Below the pieces are notes generated by a model. That model made no database searches. It worked only from the letters and a program-made list of their open reading frames with translations, and was not told the origin of the DNA. The position numbers and the translations under genes are program-made. A DNA stretch of 64,000 nucleotides from Euryodendron excelsum (lineage: Eukaryota > Streptophyta > Magnoliopsida > Ericales > Pentaphylacaceae): the NCBI GenBank assembly GCA_033060915.1, contig CM065378.1, positions 13,905,001-13,969,000 of the forward strand, given 5' to 3'. Below are positions 24,397-35,693 of this stretch, piece after piece; the first letter of the stretch is position 1; the number at the start of each line of letters is the position of its first letter.

Positions 24397-24999
24397 CTTG
24401 TGAACACCCGCCCGATTTGCTTTTGCTGCTCTTCAATGTTTATTAACAACTTTTTCTCTATTTTAGGTAAAATAGTTCAGTCATGATCAAAGTCCGGACA
24501 GGGCAGCTATTGAAAGTTGGAAGACTTGGAAGAGAAGCCAGTCTCTACTTACATTAACTACTCAACCTACGACAGAAAGCATGTACTCTCAAGTCTTATC
24601 ATATATTTATCGGTTTATCCTGTTCTCAGGTTGGAGTATTATTGATGTATTTTGAATTCAGATTTATTCAAAAAAAAAAAAAAAAGAAGAAAAAAAAGAA
24701 AAACACAAGAGATTCTAAATTCTTACTTTTTTTTTTTGTATTATTTTAAGCTCCACTCTCTATAACAACCAAGCATATAATATAATTTTATATCTTTTTT
24801 CATATTATTTTCTCTCAATAAATCTGTGATCCAAATAGAGTGTAAAACTTCCTCATTTGGATTTTAGAAATCACATTACCAATAAGCCACTTTCAAGGCA
24901 GTTTTATTACATGAAACAAGGACATAGATATGAAAATATATATCACACGGGTCAACTAGTGAAAAAAAAAAAGCAAATACAAGAATTAAGAATTATATT
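24397..24999. other. Intergenic DNA, no gene seen
   Basis: AT-rich, with poly-A near 24671-24690. No supported coding sequence. Confidence 0.45.
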
Positions 25000-27716
25000 T
25001 TGACTCCTAGAACACTTGTCTCACACTTAGAGACAAGTGTCAAGCATGCGAGACCCTTAATCATGCAAAAAAAATAGTCATATAGACTCATTAATATCAT
25101 ATGGAGGAAGCTCAATTCGTGCATCAGCTCACAGAGATAGACAAACCTGTTCAGAGGGTGAGAAAGAGAGAGAAAGTGTGAGAAAGGGAAGGAAAACTTG
25201 AGTTCATGGCCCAAACCTACTTCAAGTCACACCAAACTCAAGTATATTATTCTACTTCATGTTGTTATCGTTCTAGCATACTTTCATGTAGGTGTGGATG
25301 GTCGGAGTTGGTCGAAATGTCGCCAGAAAACTCCATGGCCAGTTGAAACTCATTTTCGTGATTATGTTGTAAACTAAACATGCATCTAGGGAAGCCTAGT
25401 TTGGTTTACTAGGGGGTGTTTCTAAGAGTTGTAAGGGTTGAGTTGCTTATGGTCTTGAAGGCCATGAAGTCCAAGAACAAAAATAGGTGCTATTTTACTA
25501 AAAATTGGGTGTTTAGCTTTGCATGTATGTAAGGACTTCAATTCTTGCATTTTGATTCGATTGAACACCAATTTAAGTTAGTAAACATTTTAGAACAGTA
25601 ATTCATAGCCACAGATTGCTCTGTAATGTGGATGAAATTGAGAAAAATAGGAGTTGCAGGTTTGCCTAGAAAATCTAGTCAAAATTGTGAACATGAAGGA
25701 CATTTTTAGAGGTGTAAACGATCTCAAACGTGAGATCTTAAAACATGAAAATTGTAGATCTTTTCAAGTAGTAAAATTTAGACTAAAAAATACTTGATTC
25801 TATTCAGAAATGAGGAAAAAAAATCTGTTTTACTGAGATATGTCAAAATCGAATGAAAATAGGAGGAAGACGATGAACAGTATCTCTCGTGGACATACAC
25901 TCTCCAGTTATGGAGCGTGGCGGCATGTTTAGTATGTTTTAGTGCTTAGTTTTTCTCTTAAAATTTATATTTTGATAAATAAATATCATAATATTTGGAT
26001 ACTCGGAGGTATTTTTATGAATTTTATATGGAAAATATCTTAATAAATATTAAATATGATCTAAATATTCTGGAACAATTATAAGAGGTTTGTATCACTT
26101 ATGGAAACACTCTAGAATGAGTGTGTCAAATTTTTTTAGGTCTTTAAAAATTATATTCAATTTTTGAAAAAAAATTAACTTAAACCATGTTCCGGTAACT
26201 TTTTAAAATAAAACTATCGATATATGTATAATGCTCTGAGTTATTAGGAATATTTTTATAGATTATTAATAATTTTTAGAAATTAGATGTATTTTTAGCG
26301 TAATGTTTAGAAAGTATTATGGCTTAATAACTATTTTCATTGATAGAAAATTTTTGGGACTATTTTTAATATATTTAAAATATCAAAAGCTAGTACATAA
26401 AATATTTTCAAGGGTTTTAGAAAAACATTAAACGTGTTTAGAATTTTAAAAACCAAAAGATGGTAGAGATCACGCCCATTAGGTCGAATGGGCCATAAGG
26501 GTGTTTTGGTCATTTCACCTTACGACGAGTAAACTTAAAATCATTAGAGAGTCTTTACACCATATAGCAGGATACTAGAGTTGTTGTTAATAATGACTGT
26601 GTTTGACAGAGTTGCATGTAAATCGAGACGAATCCAAGAGAACTACTTGATTCAACTCGAATGATCAAGTAGGGGTACCAATCTAGAGTAACAATATGCT
26701 TATTTTATTTTTATATACGTATTTTGAGTTGTACAATTATCTTAATTGAAAAACTTAATTTCTTATTACGTTCTTTTGAACTATACTATTATATGCTTTT
26801 AACTGTTGTACATGAGATAGCAAAATGAATTGTTCATTGTTGGATTGAGTAATATGGTGATGGAAATGAATTGGAAGGTTATGGTCGTAAGTTTAGATTT
26901 ATGCAGACTTGGTTTTGAGTCGAGACTGATGTGGGTTTGGTCATAAGTCCAGATCAATGTGGACTTGGTCCTGACCAGGACCTTAAATACGGTTAAAAAA
27001 TCGTGCTAGCCGGTTTCAGAATTAGTACGCAGAAAGGGGAGATAAGATGTTACCTTAAGTACAATAAAAAAAATAAACAATTGCTTGTTGAGATATCAAG
27101 ACTTTACCGAATTTTACATGATATGTGCTAAAATTTTGAATATAACGTATATAAGTTTGTATATCATTGAGTATTGCAGCATTTGTTTTGATTTCAAAAT
27201 TATTGTTTTTATCTGTTCTCTCAAAAATTAGTTCAACACTGTATTATGAAAACCTTAAATTTATTGTATGCTGGATAATATATTACTGCTGGACTTTATA
27301 GTTCACCCCATTTTTTGGGTAACATTTCAGATTGTAAAGCGGTAAACGTGATAAAAACATTAGCAAGAATTTTCAGGAATTATGTTAGTACATTGAGAAA
27401 CGTCGCAAGTGAAATCCCAAAATCCAGCTATCTTCTTCGTAGTTTTAACAGAATTTTGAAACTATTTAGATTTTGGTTTTGAGTGATGTAGAGACACCAG
27501 ATGATTGTAATGAGATAAAATGATGAAGTATGAGTTTAATGTGTTATTTAAGTTAGATTAGAGACTGAAACTGTTATTATTTAGACTATAATATTTTGAC
27601 CACCTGTTAGTCCCTCATTGGGAGCTTTAATGCAATTGATGTGGAATTAACAAGTGATCTACATTACGTTACGCAACCTAAAAATCTCTGGGTGGGGAAA
27701 ATTCGAGGCGTGACAT
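25000..27716 (-). mobile_element. Probable solo LTR of a gypsy-type retrotransposon
   Basis: Read on the minus strand from 27716, the sequence begins TGTCACGCCTCGAATTTTCC, the typical start of many plant Ty3/gypsy LTRs. The following ~2.7 kb is AT-rich, non-coding and of even texture, as long LTRs are. No gag-pol frame, primer-binding site or polypurine tract was seen on either side, so it is a solo or truncated LTR. The lower-coordinate end is uncertain; a perfect 11-bp-stem hairpin at 25012-25040 lies near it. Confidence 0.45.
25012..25040. repeat. Perfect 11-bp stem, 7-nt loop hairpin
   Basis: ACACTTGTCTC pairs with GAGACAAGTGT around the loop ACACTTA. It lies at the presumed far end of the LTR-like block. 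Confidence 0.85.
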
Positions 27717-28093
27717 CTTATGTTTAGCCTAATTTAATATCTTTGCAACAAGATCATTGCCCGAGGGCATCCTTCAATTCCTTACAGATAGAGAGTTTTA
27801 GGCCTTTTAACTAGTTTTGGGTCCTAGCTCCGCCACCTCCTTGGCACAATAATTGGATATTTTCAACATTTTGGAACTAAGGGTGCCTCTATTGCCAAGG
27901 TAGCTTGGCTGTTAACACGATAACTATTTTGTGTATGAAAAATACAACCATTGTGTTAAAGTTCCATATAGGATCTTAAAAGGGCATTCTTGTCCATTCA
28001 TCACAAATTGCTTGGCAATGGAGCCACCCAAAAATAAAGAGAAAGTTAAAAAATACAATTTTAAGATAAAAATAAATCTCCGTGATAATCAAC
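27717..28093. other. Intergenic DNA, no gene seen
   Basis: Short spacer between the LTR-like block and a SINE. No motif found. Confidence 0.4.
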
Positions 28094-28218
28094 TTTTTTT
28101 TGGATTCGGGATTACAAGAAGGGCCGAAAGCCGGAAAGAGAATTTAGGGGATGGAGGATTCGAACTCCTAAGCTTTTAAAGGAAGACCAAGAATTCTGGT
28201 CAACTGAACTAATCCCAG
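28094..28218 (-). mobile_element. tRNA-derived SINE
   Basis: Read on the minus strand: GGATTAGTTCAGTTGACCAG resembles a tRNA-type A box. About 30 nt further GAGTTCGAATCC (28156-28168 region) matches the B box consensus GGTTCGANNCC. A short unrelated body follows, and the element ends in a run of eight A (28101-28094). Size and order fit a short plant SINE. It is not a functional tRNA gene because no full cloverleaf can be drawn. Confidence 0.6.
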
Positions 28219-28720
28219 TTAATTATCTCAATAGGAATAAATAACAATAATTACACTAACTGTGCTGTTTTTTTTTGTTTTTTTTACCACTACCTCCGGG
28301 CTATCATTTTACCAAGTTAGTTGTCAGCTTCTAATGTTAGTCCTCTATGGTAATTACTTTGTCCTTCGATTCCTTGGGGCGCTGCACATATTTTTTTGGA
28401 ATTTTCTCTCCAGGAGTTTTTTTTTTTTTGGGCTTAGCAACAAGTTGGGAAGGGGCAATCAACTTAGTAACATTCTTTTAGTCTGACTATAGGAATTTTT
28501 ACTCATTGTGAAATGTCTGATTTAAGTCATACCTACCGAAGCGAAAAGGACGAGTTCGTTACCGCAAATCCAACAAAATACAAGTGACGTTTAATTTCAC
28601 AACATTTAATTCACAAAAACTACTACACAAGCAGCATCGAATATGCAACCATTGGGGGGGTGTGTGGTTAAGCCCAAAGAGCAAGAGAGCAAGAAACACA
28701 GAGGGTTGTAGTTAAGTCAT

Positions 28721-28856
28721 TGCTGTTTCTGTAAATAGTGGCTAAGAGTACACCAAAAGATTTTGACCAGGTTCATCTTGGCCAACGTTGCTGTTTCTGT
28801 AAATAGTGGCTAAGAGTACAACAAAAGACTTTGACCAGGTTCATCTTGGCCAACGT
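28721..28856. repeat. Two-copy 68-bp tandem duplication
   Basis: The unit beginning TGCTGTTTCTGTAAATAG occurs at 28721-28788 and again at 28789-28856, with only two differences, so the duplication is recent. It is followed by a (GA)n tract near 28897-28915. It is not coding. Confidence 0.92.
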
Positions 28857-29095
28857 AACATCAAGCAGGCTGCGCATTTCGTCTTTCTGATGAGGAGAGA
28901 GAGAGAGAGAGAGAGGAGGGGGGTGAACTTTCTTTGTCTTTTTTTTTTTTTGTTTTGGAATCAAATATTGGTATAGTTAGGAAAGAGAGGAGAGTTAATA
29001 GCGGTGAAACAGTTAAGATGTTAGTAGATTTAGTCTTAGAAAAAGTAAACAGCAAGAGAATCAGATACTATCTGTTCCAAACATCATGCTCCGTT

Positions 29096-29172
29096 AGGAC
29101 TCAAACCCTTGATCATGCCTTAATCGAGATAGGGCCATGAGCCCACAACCATTGGGCCAAAGGCCCTGGTCG
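29096..29172 (-). mobile_element. SINE- or tRNA-relic-like fragment
   Basis: On the minus strand the fragment reads GCCTTTGGCCCAATGGTTG and, ~45 nt later, GGGTTTGAGTCCT. These resemble degenerate A and B boxes of RNA polymerase III promoters. There is no poly-A tail at the expected place, so this is tentative. Confidence 0.3.
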
Positions 29173-29839
29173 GAGGGGAGAACTTAACATGAGCGAAATG
29201 CTATCAATGGGCTTGGTACAATTAATGAACTTTACATGCCTTGAGCGCAAGCACTATAAAGGCCTAAAGCTTAAAGGTACATTCAACACAGCTTATTACC
29301 GGTGAAGTTCTTAATTTTCCCAAGAAACAAACACCGAGCTTGGCTTCATACCATTTTTCAGATGATCAGGCCTAGTCCCATGCCACACAGCTCTCCATCC
29401 ATTATGCTCTCTGTTAGGTCTATTGCAAAAGAAAAGAAGAAAACAAAGGCCAGTGAGTGATCTACCTGCCCTGATCATCACTCAGCTGCCTGGAAAATCC
29501 TAGTCAATCTCTGCAATTTTTTTAAAGCCTGAGCGGATGTATGAATCCATTGAACACAAATAAGCAAATAAAATGAACGAACATTGACAAATGTATCAGC
29601 TATTTAGTGCTTGAGGTCTAAGGAGCTAACAAATGTTTGGGAGGTTAATAATGCAAATTTGCCCAGGCCACCCCCCTCCTACCTAAACTTGATTCTTCAC
29701 AATCTTTTGTTTCTATGTACAGAATAGACATGGAAATATGAACACCCAATGCAAAAGCATGTTGACAAAGATGATGGTGATAATTTAAGAAAGGGCATTG
29801 GTTATTGGCAGCAATGACAGGGGAAGTCATTGGAATTGG
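29173..29839. other. 3' flank of the RCC1-repeat gene
   Basis: No gene recognised. Part of it should be the 3' UTR of the minus-strand RCC1-repeat gene. Confidence 0.4.
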
Positions 29840-30159
29840 CTAATTGAGATCAATGTCAACCAGCTCGGGATTTCCCCTTTCAGTCTGGTTTGCGGAAAGC
29901 TCTACGCCCAGCTGCCCTTTGTCACCAGCACCAAATGCGTATAGCTTACCGGATTCAGTGAGTGCAAAAGTGTGGGCATTCCAGTATATGGAATTGGTGA
30001 GGCTAATCTGTACCACCCGCTCCTTCACCTCCTTCAGTGATGTTACTATCTCTGGGCTTAGAACATTTGTATGCCTATCCCCCTGGAGAGAAAAGAGAAA
30101 CACAGCCAAAAAAGTATACCTCAGTTAGTTCTTAATAAATTGGGGAGGCTACAAGAAAA

Positions 30160-30236
<77 letters not shown>

Positions 30237-32996
30237 TACTGCGCACAGCACCAACCTGCCAATCCCTCCAATACCCCCACACGCATTTGATCATAGCCAA
30301 GACGCAGAAAAATACACATACAATAGTAGTCAAAAGGCCAAGAAAGTTATACACACAGAGCACATAAACTCACAAAAATCACATATCATTGATTCACCAA
30401 GGTCAATATGCACTGTTCCACGTGTGACAATGATCAAAACATAACTTATTTAGCCTCTTCCCAAGAAGAAAAAAAATATCAGAAAGCATATTGAATTGCA
30501 TATCTGTCATCGTGTCAATGAAAAAACTTGGAGAATTTACAAACTGTGGAGACCAAGACCATTTCGCAATGTAGTTCTCATGTCAGCAAGATTTACAAGA
30601 CATTAATAGCCAAACATACATCCAAATACAGACACACAACAACAAAAAGAACTTAAATACAGGGAGGGCATGACGTGCGTACGAGAAAATAAAAGAAACT
30701 ACTCATGTTGCCATAGAAGTATTCACAACAGAATAGCTGTGTCATAAAGGATCCAGGAACAAACACAATGTTTGCATATCATGAAGACAGATGTATAAAA
30801 ATCACCTTACATGATGTGACTACCTAGAAGACAGATGTATAAAAATCACCTTACATGAGGTGATTAGTTAGAGAGTAGCATATAATCCAGGACTTCATAA
30901 ACTCAGGGATTAATGCAGAACCGAATAGTCAAGCCAATAAAGAAAGTTTTAATTATATCAGAAAATAATGTAGGAGAAAGTCATACCTGCCCATCACCGC
31001 CACCAGAGTTATGTCCAAGACTGGATGATTCTCCACATCCAAAGGAGTATACATCACCATCTTCGGACAACACAAATGTTGTGTAATCCCCTGTAGCAAC
31101 ATGAACAGCTTTGACCTCGCTCAATGCTTCCACCACCTTAGGAACTGACTCACAATCTTCGTTCCCATGACCCAAGCACCCATATCGCCCCCAACCCCAT
31201 GTGCATACCCTTCCATCCTTCCCCACCACAGCAGCATGCCAAGCACCAGCTGCAACCACTACAGGCTGAAGATTCAAAGTCTGAAACTGTTCAATCAATC
31301 TTGGGTACTTCTCATCAGTTCTTGAACCGTGTCCAAGCTTCCCACCCAAGCCACATCCGACAGAGTACACTGACCTGATAGGTTATCAAAAGACCATCAA
31401 AATCTAAGCATTTATTTCTAATAATGAGAATGAAGTAATTTGGTGGTACCAAGTTCGTTTATACACAGATTGTGGAATAATTCATCCATGATGCAGATAT
31501 GGAATATGGTAAGTTAACAGGCAAACATCATAAGATGCTGGAAAGCAAAAAGAGCAGAAATCAAGTAAATCTAACATAATTAGTGAAGAAATAACTTGCA
31601 GGTGATTTGTGGCAGTGAAAAAACAATGCATTTTATAGAGAAAGCAAAAATAAAAAAAAATATTAGCCATCAAAGACAATCAGATATAAGTGTACTGTCA
31701 TTGAGGAAATATTTCCCTCCATCGTTCTTGAAATTCAAGTATTGCTGCAAATTATTGTATACGATGCAAAAAAGTTCTCCACACTGTCTGGAAAGTAGTT
31801 CAAGTGATGAACAAGAAGCTCACATGCCACTAGGTTGACAAGCCAAAGCAAGAAGGTAGCAGTATCCAGCTGCAATTTGAACCACCGGAATATTCTCCAA
31901 TGCCCCCAATAAAGGATGGGGTTCCAGATCATTTGGCTCTGTTTGGTGACCAAGTCTGCTCTCAGTGCCCCAAGAAAATGTATAAACCCTTCCTTCTCTT
32001 GACAATATGGCGGTGAAGAAATTTCCAATTTCAGCTTGCACCACAAATATGTTTTTCAAAGACTCCACCAGCTGTGGGGCGGTAACTAGTTTACTTCCTT
32101 GAACCCCATACTCAGCTTCCCCGAAGGAGTCTTTTCCAAAGGCATAGACCTGCCCAGAATCACTAATCAGCATTGTCCGGCCAGCCCCAACAGCTGCTTG
32201 AATAATACGAATGCCTTGAAGTGATCTGCATCAGAAGGGATTCCATTAAAATTTATCCGAACTGAACCATTCTCCTATATTCTTGCTTCTACAATATCAA
32301 CTCTAAAACTATAAAAAACTAGCAACCTGATTTGACAAGGCCGCCACTCCTCTTCTGTAGTACCATGTCCAAGCTGTCCTGAGCTGTTAGACCCGAATGA
32401 GTAAACAGCCCCTTTTGAAGTCACAGCAATACTGTGACCTGGTCCTGCTATTGCTTGTGATTTCTCTCTCCTTGAACATGCTTCTCCAGCCAGCAAGAAT
32501 CTCAGGACCAGCTTCCAGGATCCCCCACATCTTTGCTTCAAGTTTTGACGTTCTTCTGTCGTCATTGGCTTGAATATGGCTCTCTTCTGGCACATATCCA
32601 AAGCAGCAACCTCCGATAAGGACAGCTCATGATCAGGGGCAAAGTGTGCAGGCTGCCTGAAGAATGAACATGTTGCCTGCAATACACCATTACAAATCAA
32701 TCAGCAGAATCATCAATTCTAAGTTCAATAACGAGGTACATTATCAAAATGGAAAGAAAATCAGCACTTGCCTCTAGTCTCGCAAGATCATGAGGATCCA
32801 AATTACACTCCGTAAGGACATGAAGAACAATGGAGGGATTGGCGGACAATGGGAACTCTCCGGGACTTGCATCCCCAAAGCAATGTCGTTGTTGTCGTTG
32901 AAATGTCAGTACACCAGAAGTGACAAGAGCAGCAATTGATTCGTCAGGAATGTTACGGTACTGAATAGCCGGGGTTCCACTCGTTGAGGCATCCAT
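29840..32996 (-). CDS. RCC1-repeat protein with an F-box-like N-terminal region
   Basis: Five exons on the minus strand: 32996-32772, 32676-32327, 32225-31824, 31374-30987 and 30082-29840, giving 535 residues. Residues ~60-95 (LDPHDLARLEATCSFFRQP and following) look like an F-box-type helix pair. From ~residue 155 to the end there are seven-bladed RCC1-type repeats, each with a GxxxxGQLG-like core: SFGSNSSGQLGHG, AFGKDSFGEAEYG, SVGCGLGGKLGHG, TWGWGRYGCLGHG, SFGCGESSSLGHN and AFGAGDKGQLGVE. The RCC1 propeller binds other proteins, as in RCC1 itself (a Ran exchange factor) and the UV-B sensor UVR8. I saw no clear UVR8 tryptophan-triad motif, so it is an RCC1-family protein of unknown partner. 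The first intron (95 bp) has a GC donor. The in-frame GTG two codons upstream is not the start; the ATG at 32996 is. Confidence 0.9.
30162..30232. repeat. Compound (CT)n-(CA)n microsatellite in RCC1-gene intron 4
   Basis: About 39 bp of CT followed by about 32 bp of AC, without interruption, roughly 80 bp upstream of the last exon on the coding (minus) strand. Confidence 0.95.
30783..30870. repeat. Two-copy 44-bp tandem duplication in an intron
   Basis: Copies at 30783-30826 and 30827-30870 share GAAGACAGATGTATAAAA and differ at a handful of positions near their ends. Located in intron 4 of the RCC1-repeat gene. Confidence 0.85.
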
Positions 32997-34267
32997 GGGC
33001 ACTGCTTAAGTGTGCAGTGCCCAGATTAGGCAGACTAGAAGATCTAAATAGTGGAATTGAAGTGTAAAAATCACTACATTGAGTCAAATGGTGGGGGCAC
33101 TAAAGAATGTAAAACTTAAGCTCCCAATTTTCTAAGTAATTGAAAGAACAAGTGAGAATCTTGTGCAGAAGTATCTACCTTAAATAATGTACTGGTCAGA
33201 GAATTTCAGGAATCACACCTACATACAAAACACATTATCATAAACACATATTTTTATGGGACCTAAAGTGGAAAACAAAAATGTGAACCAAGTAACAAAG
33301 GTAAAATTTTCTTCATCAAGAATAAGAGGCATGATTTATAGAATTATTAGATGAAGCAGAAGATGAATAGATAACTAAACCACATGCACTAAACTGATCA
33401 AAAGCTAAATCGACGAAAATCGAGTGCTTTAAACTAGTAAAACAGGTATTGAGGATACAAAAATAAAGATACAACTGAAAAGAAGATAACTTTGTGACTT
33501 GATGATAAGATATCATGTTTGGGGAGAAACAGAAACAGCCCAATTCAGACCATCCAAATCAAGAGGTAAAGGCAGTAATAGAAAGTAATTGACTTCCAAA
33601 TATGATCAAACAAGTAAACCGAACTGAGAAACGATAGATACACCAGAAATGAAGATAACTGTCACATGAAGAATACCAATCCTTCAACAACAGATATTCC
33701 ACACCCAAAAGAAACTCAAAAGGAAAAGAATTTCCACTGCGATAGATATGCTCCGATTCACATACATAACAACGAAACCCAATTCGATAAATCAAAACAA
33801 ACCCAGAACAGAGATTACAGTTACAAACAATTCTGCACAGAATTAACCACAAAAATTCTGATCTTTTAACTTGCCAAAGATCAAAGGATCATCACACCAT
33901 CAGACAATTCCATGGACAAGTATAATTCGTCACGTCACAGAACAAAAAAATAAATTAAGTAGAACTAAAAATCATCAAAAACAGAACATAATCACAAATG
34001 GGTAACTGTTGAATTTGTACATTATGATTGTTACAGATCGAGAAACAAAGATTACATGTCATAGAAACCCAAGATTCCTCAAACCCCATGCGAAAATTTT
34101 CGATTATTCCTGATGATTAACCAAAAAACAGCAACAATTTTAGATCAAATTGAAGAGTATGAAAAAGGGTATCTGATCAGAACCAGTCTCAGGTGATTGT
34201 TTCTCAGGAAAATAGATGATTCAAAAGGTTAGAAAATAAGTATTGTCGATGGGATGTTTGGAAGAAT

Positions 34268-34270
<3 letters not shown>
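32997..34270 (-). other. Probable 5' UTR and 5' UTR intron of the RCC1-repeat gene
   Basis: Between the ATG and the promoter signals near 34366 lie 1.3 kb with no gene of their own. An acceptor-like CTTAAGCAG directly before the ATG and an AT-rich body suggest an intron in the leader. The exact donor was not fixed. Confidence 0.4.
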
Positions 34271-34313
<43 letters not shown>

Positions 34314-34371
34314 TTTATGCTTTTGATGGAGTGAATGAATTTTGAGATGATATTTTTAGCTTTATATATTT
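34271..34371 (-). promoter_or_regulatory. Promoter region of the RCC1-repeat gene
   Basis: On the minus strand AATATATAAA (34361-34370) is a good TATA box. It is followed downstream by a (CT)n tract (GA on the + strand, about 34271-34310) that would lie in the leader. Confidence 0.5.
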
Positions 34372-35534
34372 TCTGTATTGGGTGGCTCTCTTCTGTACGT
34401 TTTTTAAAGGGACGAGACGAGATGAGGTGTCTCTTGGGTGGTGATTGAAGACTTCTATGCGCTTATGCTTACACATGCCATCCTATATATATACATGTGT
34501 GTACTATACGTATATATACACATGCTCTGGTTGTCTTTCACAAGCCTATCTTCCTTTTACCCCTGGTAAGACATTTGAGTGATTTGTTTGAGTTCTGAAC
34601 CTTCAGGTATAAACTATGGTAATTCATTCAACTCCATCTTTGGTTAAAATACTAAAACTTTGGTGAATTTAATATAGATAAGAAGTGAATCTATTATCTA
34701 TGTCGATCCATACATGATGAGTTTAAGATTTGATAAACCAGGTGACGAGATGTTTATCTCTAGAGCTACTCTTATTCTTGACGTAAATGACCTTTATGTG
34801 TGGCCAAAAAAGCCTAGCGTTTCTTAAGTTTTTTTTAATTGTGCTGGAGTCTTATAGTTTGTTTTTGAATATTTACAATAACTATTAGTGCTTTGACCCC
34901 TTGAGTTTTTGAAATATTATTTATATCTCAGTTTTTTGAGTATTTAGGATACAAATGTGAGTATTAGCTCACTAAAATTCAAAAAAATTTATCTTAACTT
35001 TTCAAAGTTTTAAAATTTTTTTTTATCTTGGCTGCCTCCCAAGCAAATTTCGGAGTCCACTCGTGACCTGTCTTTGACCAGATTTAAAAAGTGATTAGTT
35101 GAGGTGCGCGTAAATTGATTTAGATACACCTGACCGCATAACAAAAAAAAAAAAGTGAATCAAAATTAGGATTCTAGAAAAATTGACTGGAGGCTTCATA
35201 CATATCTAAGGAATTGTTCCTTAATTATATAAATATTGTTTGTATATAATTTTTTACTAATCAGTAAAAAAGTTATAAGTCAAAATAAAAAATAAAAAAT
35301 TTAAATTAAGTCATAAAATTTTAATATCGAAAGGGTATGATAGTCATTTTAGAAAGCCACCCCATATTCTTTCTCTCTCTCTCTCATCATCATCATCTGC
35401 CATCAAAAAGTATAGCACTCAAGAACAACCCAGAACAAAGCTTTTAAACTTGCTATTCTGGCCTTCCATTTAAGGTTGCCTAGTTGTCAAATTTGCCTAT
35501 GTGCTCAAGTATGACGCCAGACAGTTTTTACTGA
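34372..35534. other. Intergenic DNA, no gene seen
   Basis: AT-rich spacer upstream of the RCC1-repeat gene. A (CT)n then (CAT)n tract lies near 35371-35397. No supported coding sequence. Confidence 0.45.
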
Positions 35535-35693
35535 GGTTCGTTTAGTAAGATTTTTTTTTTGGAAGTTTTTTGATTTATTTATCTTTTTGATTTTATTTTA
35601 TTTAAAGATAAGAAAAAAATAAAAATAAAAAAATTTAATTTTTTTACTTACAAATTTAAAAAAAAATAAACAAAACAATTGTATCAAACAAAT
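35535..35693. mobile_element. MITE-like element with CGTTTRGTA ends
   Basis: The left end reads GTTCGTTTAGTAAG. The right end on the other strand reads ATTTGTTTGATAC. The inside is almost pure A/T and folds on itself. It is a relative of the elements at 21501-21733 and 52497-52687. Confidence 0.5.

Noticed and set aside
29096..29172. Intact tRNA gene
   Set aside because: A- and B-box-like words are present but no cloverleaf or anticodon arm can be drawn; listed only as a fragment.
28961..33002. UVR8 photoreceptor identity for the RCC1-repeat gene
   Set aside because: The protein has RCC1 repeats but an extra F-box-like N-terminal region and no clear UVR8 tryptophan-triad motif.
33559..33852. 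97-codon minus-strand frame in the RCC1-gene upstream region
   Set aside because: No motif; lies in a probable 5' UTR intron.
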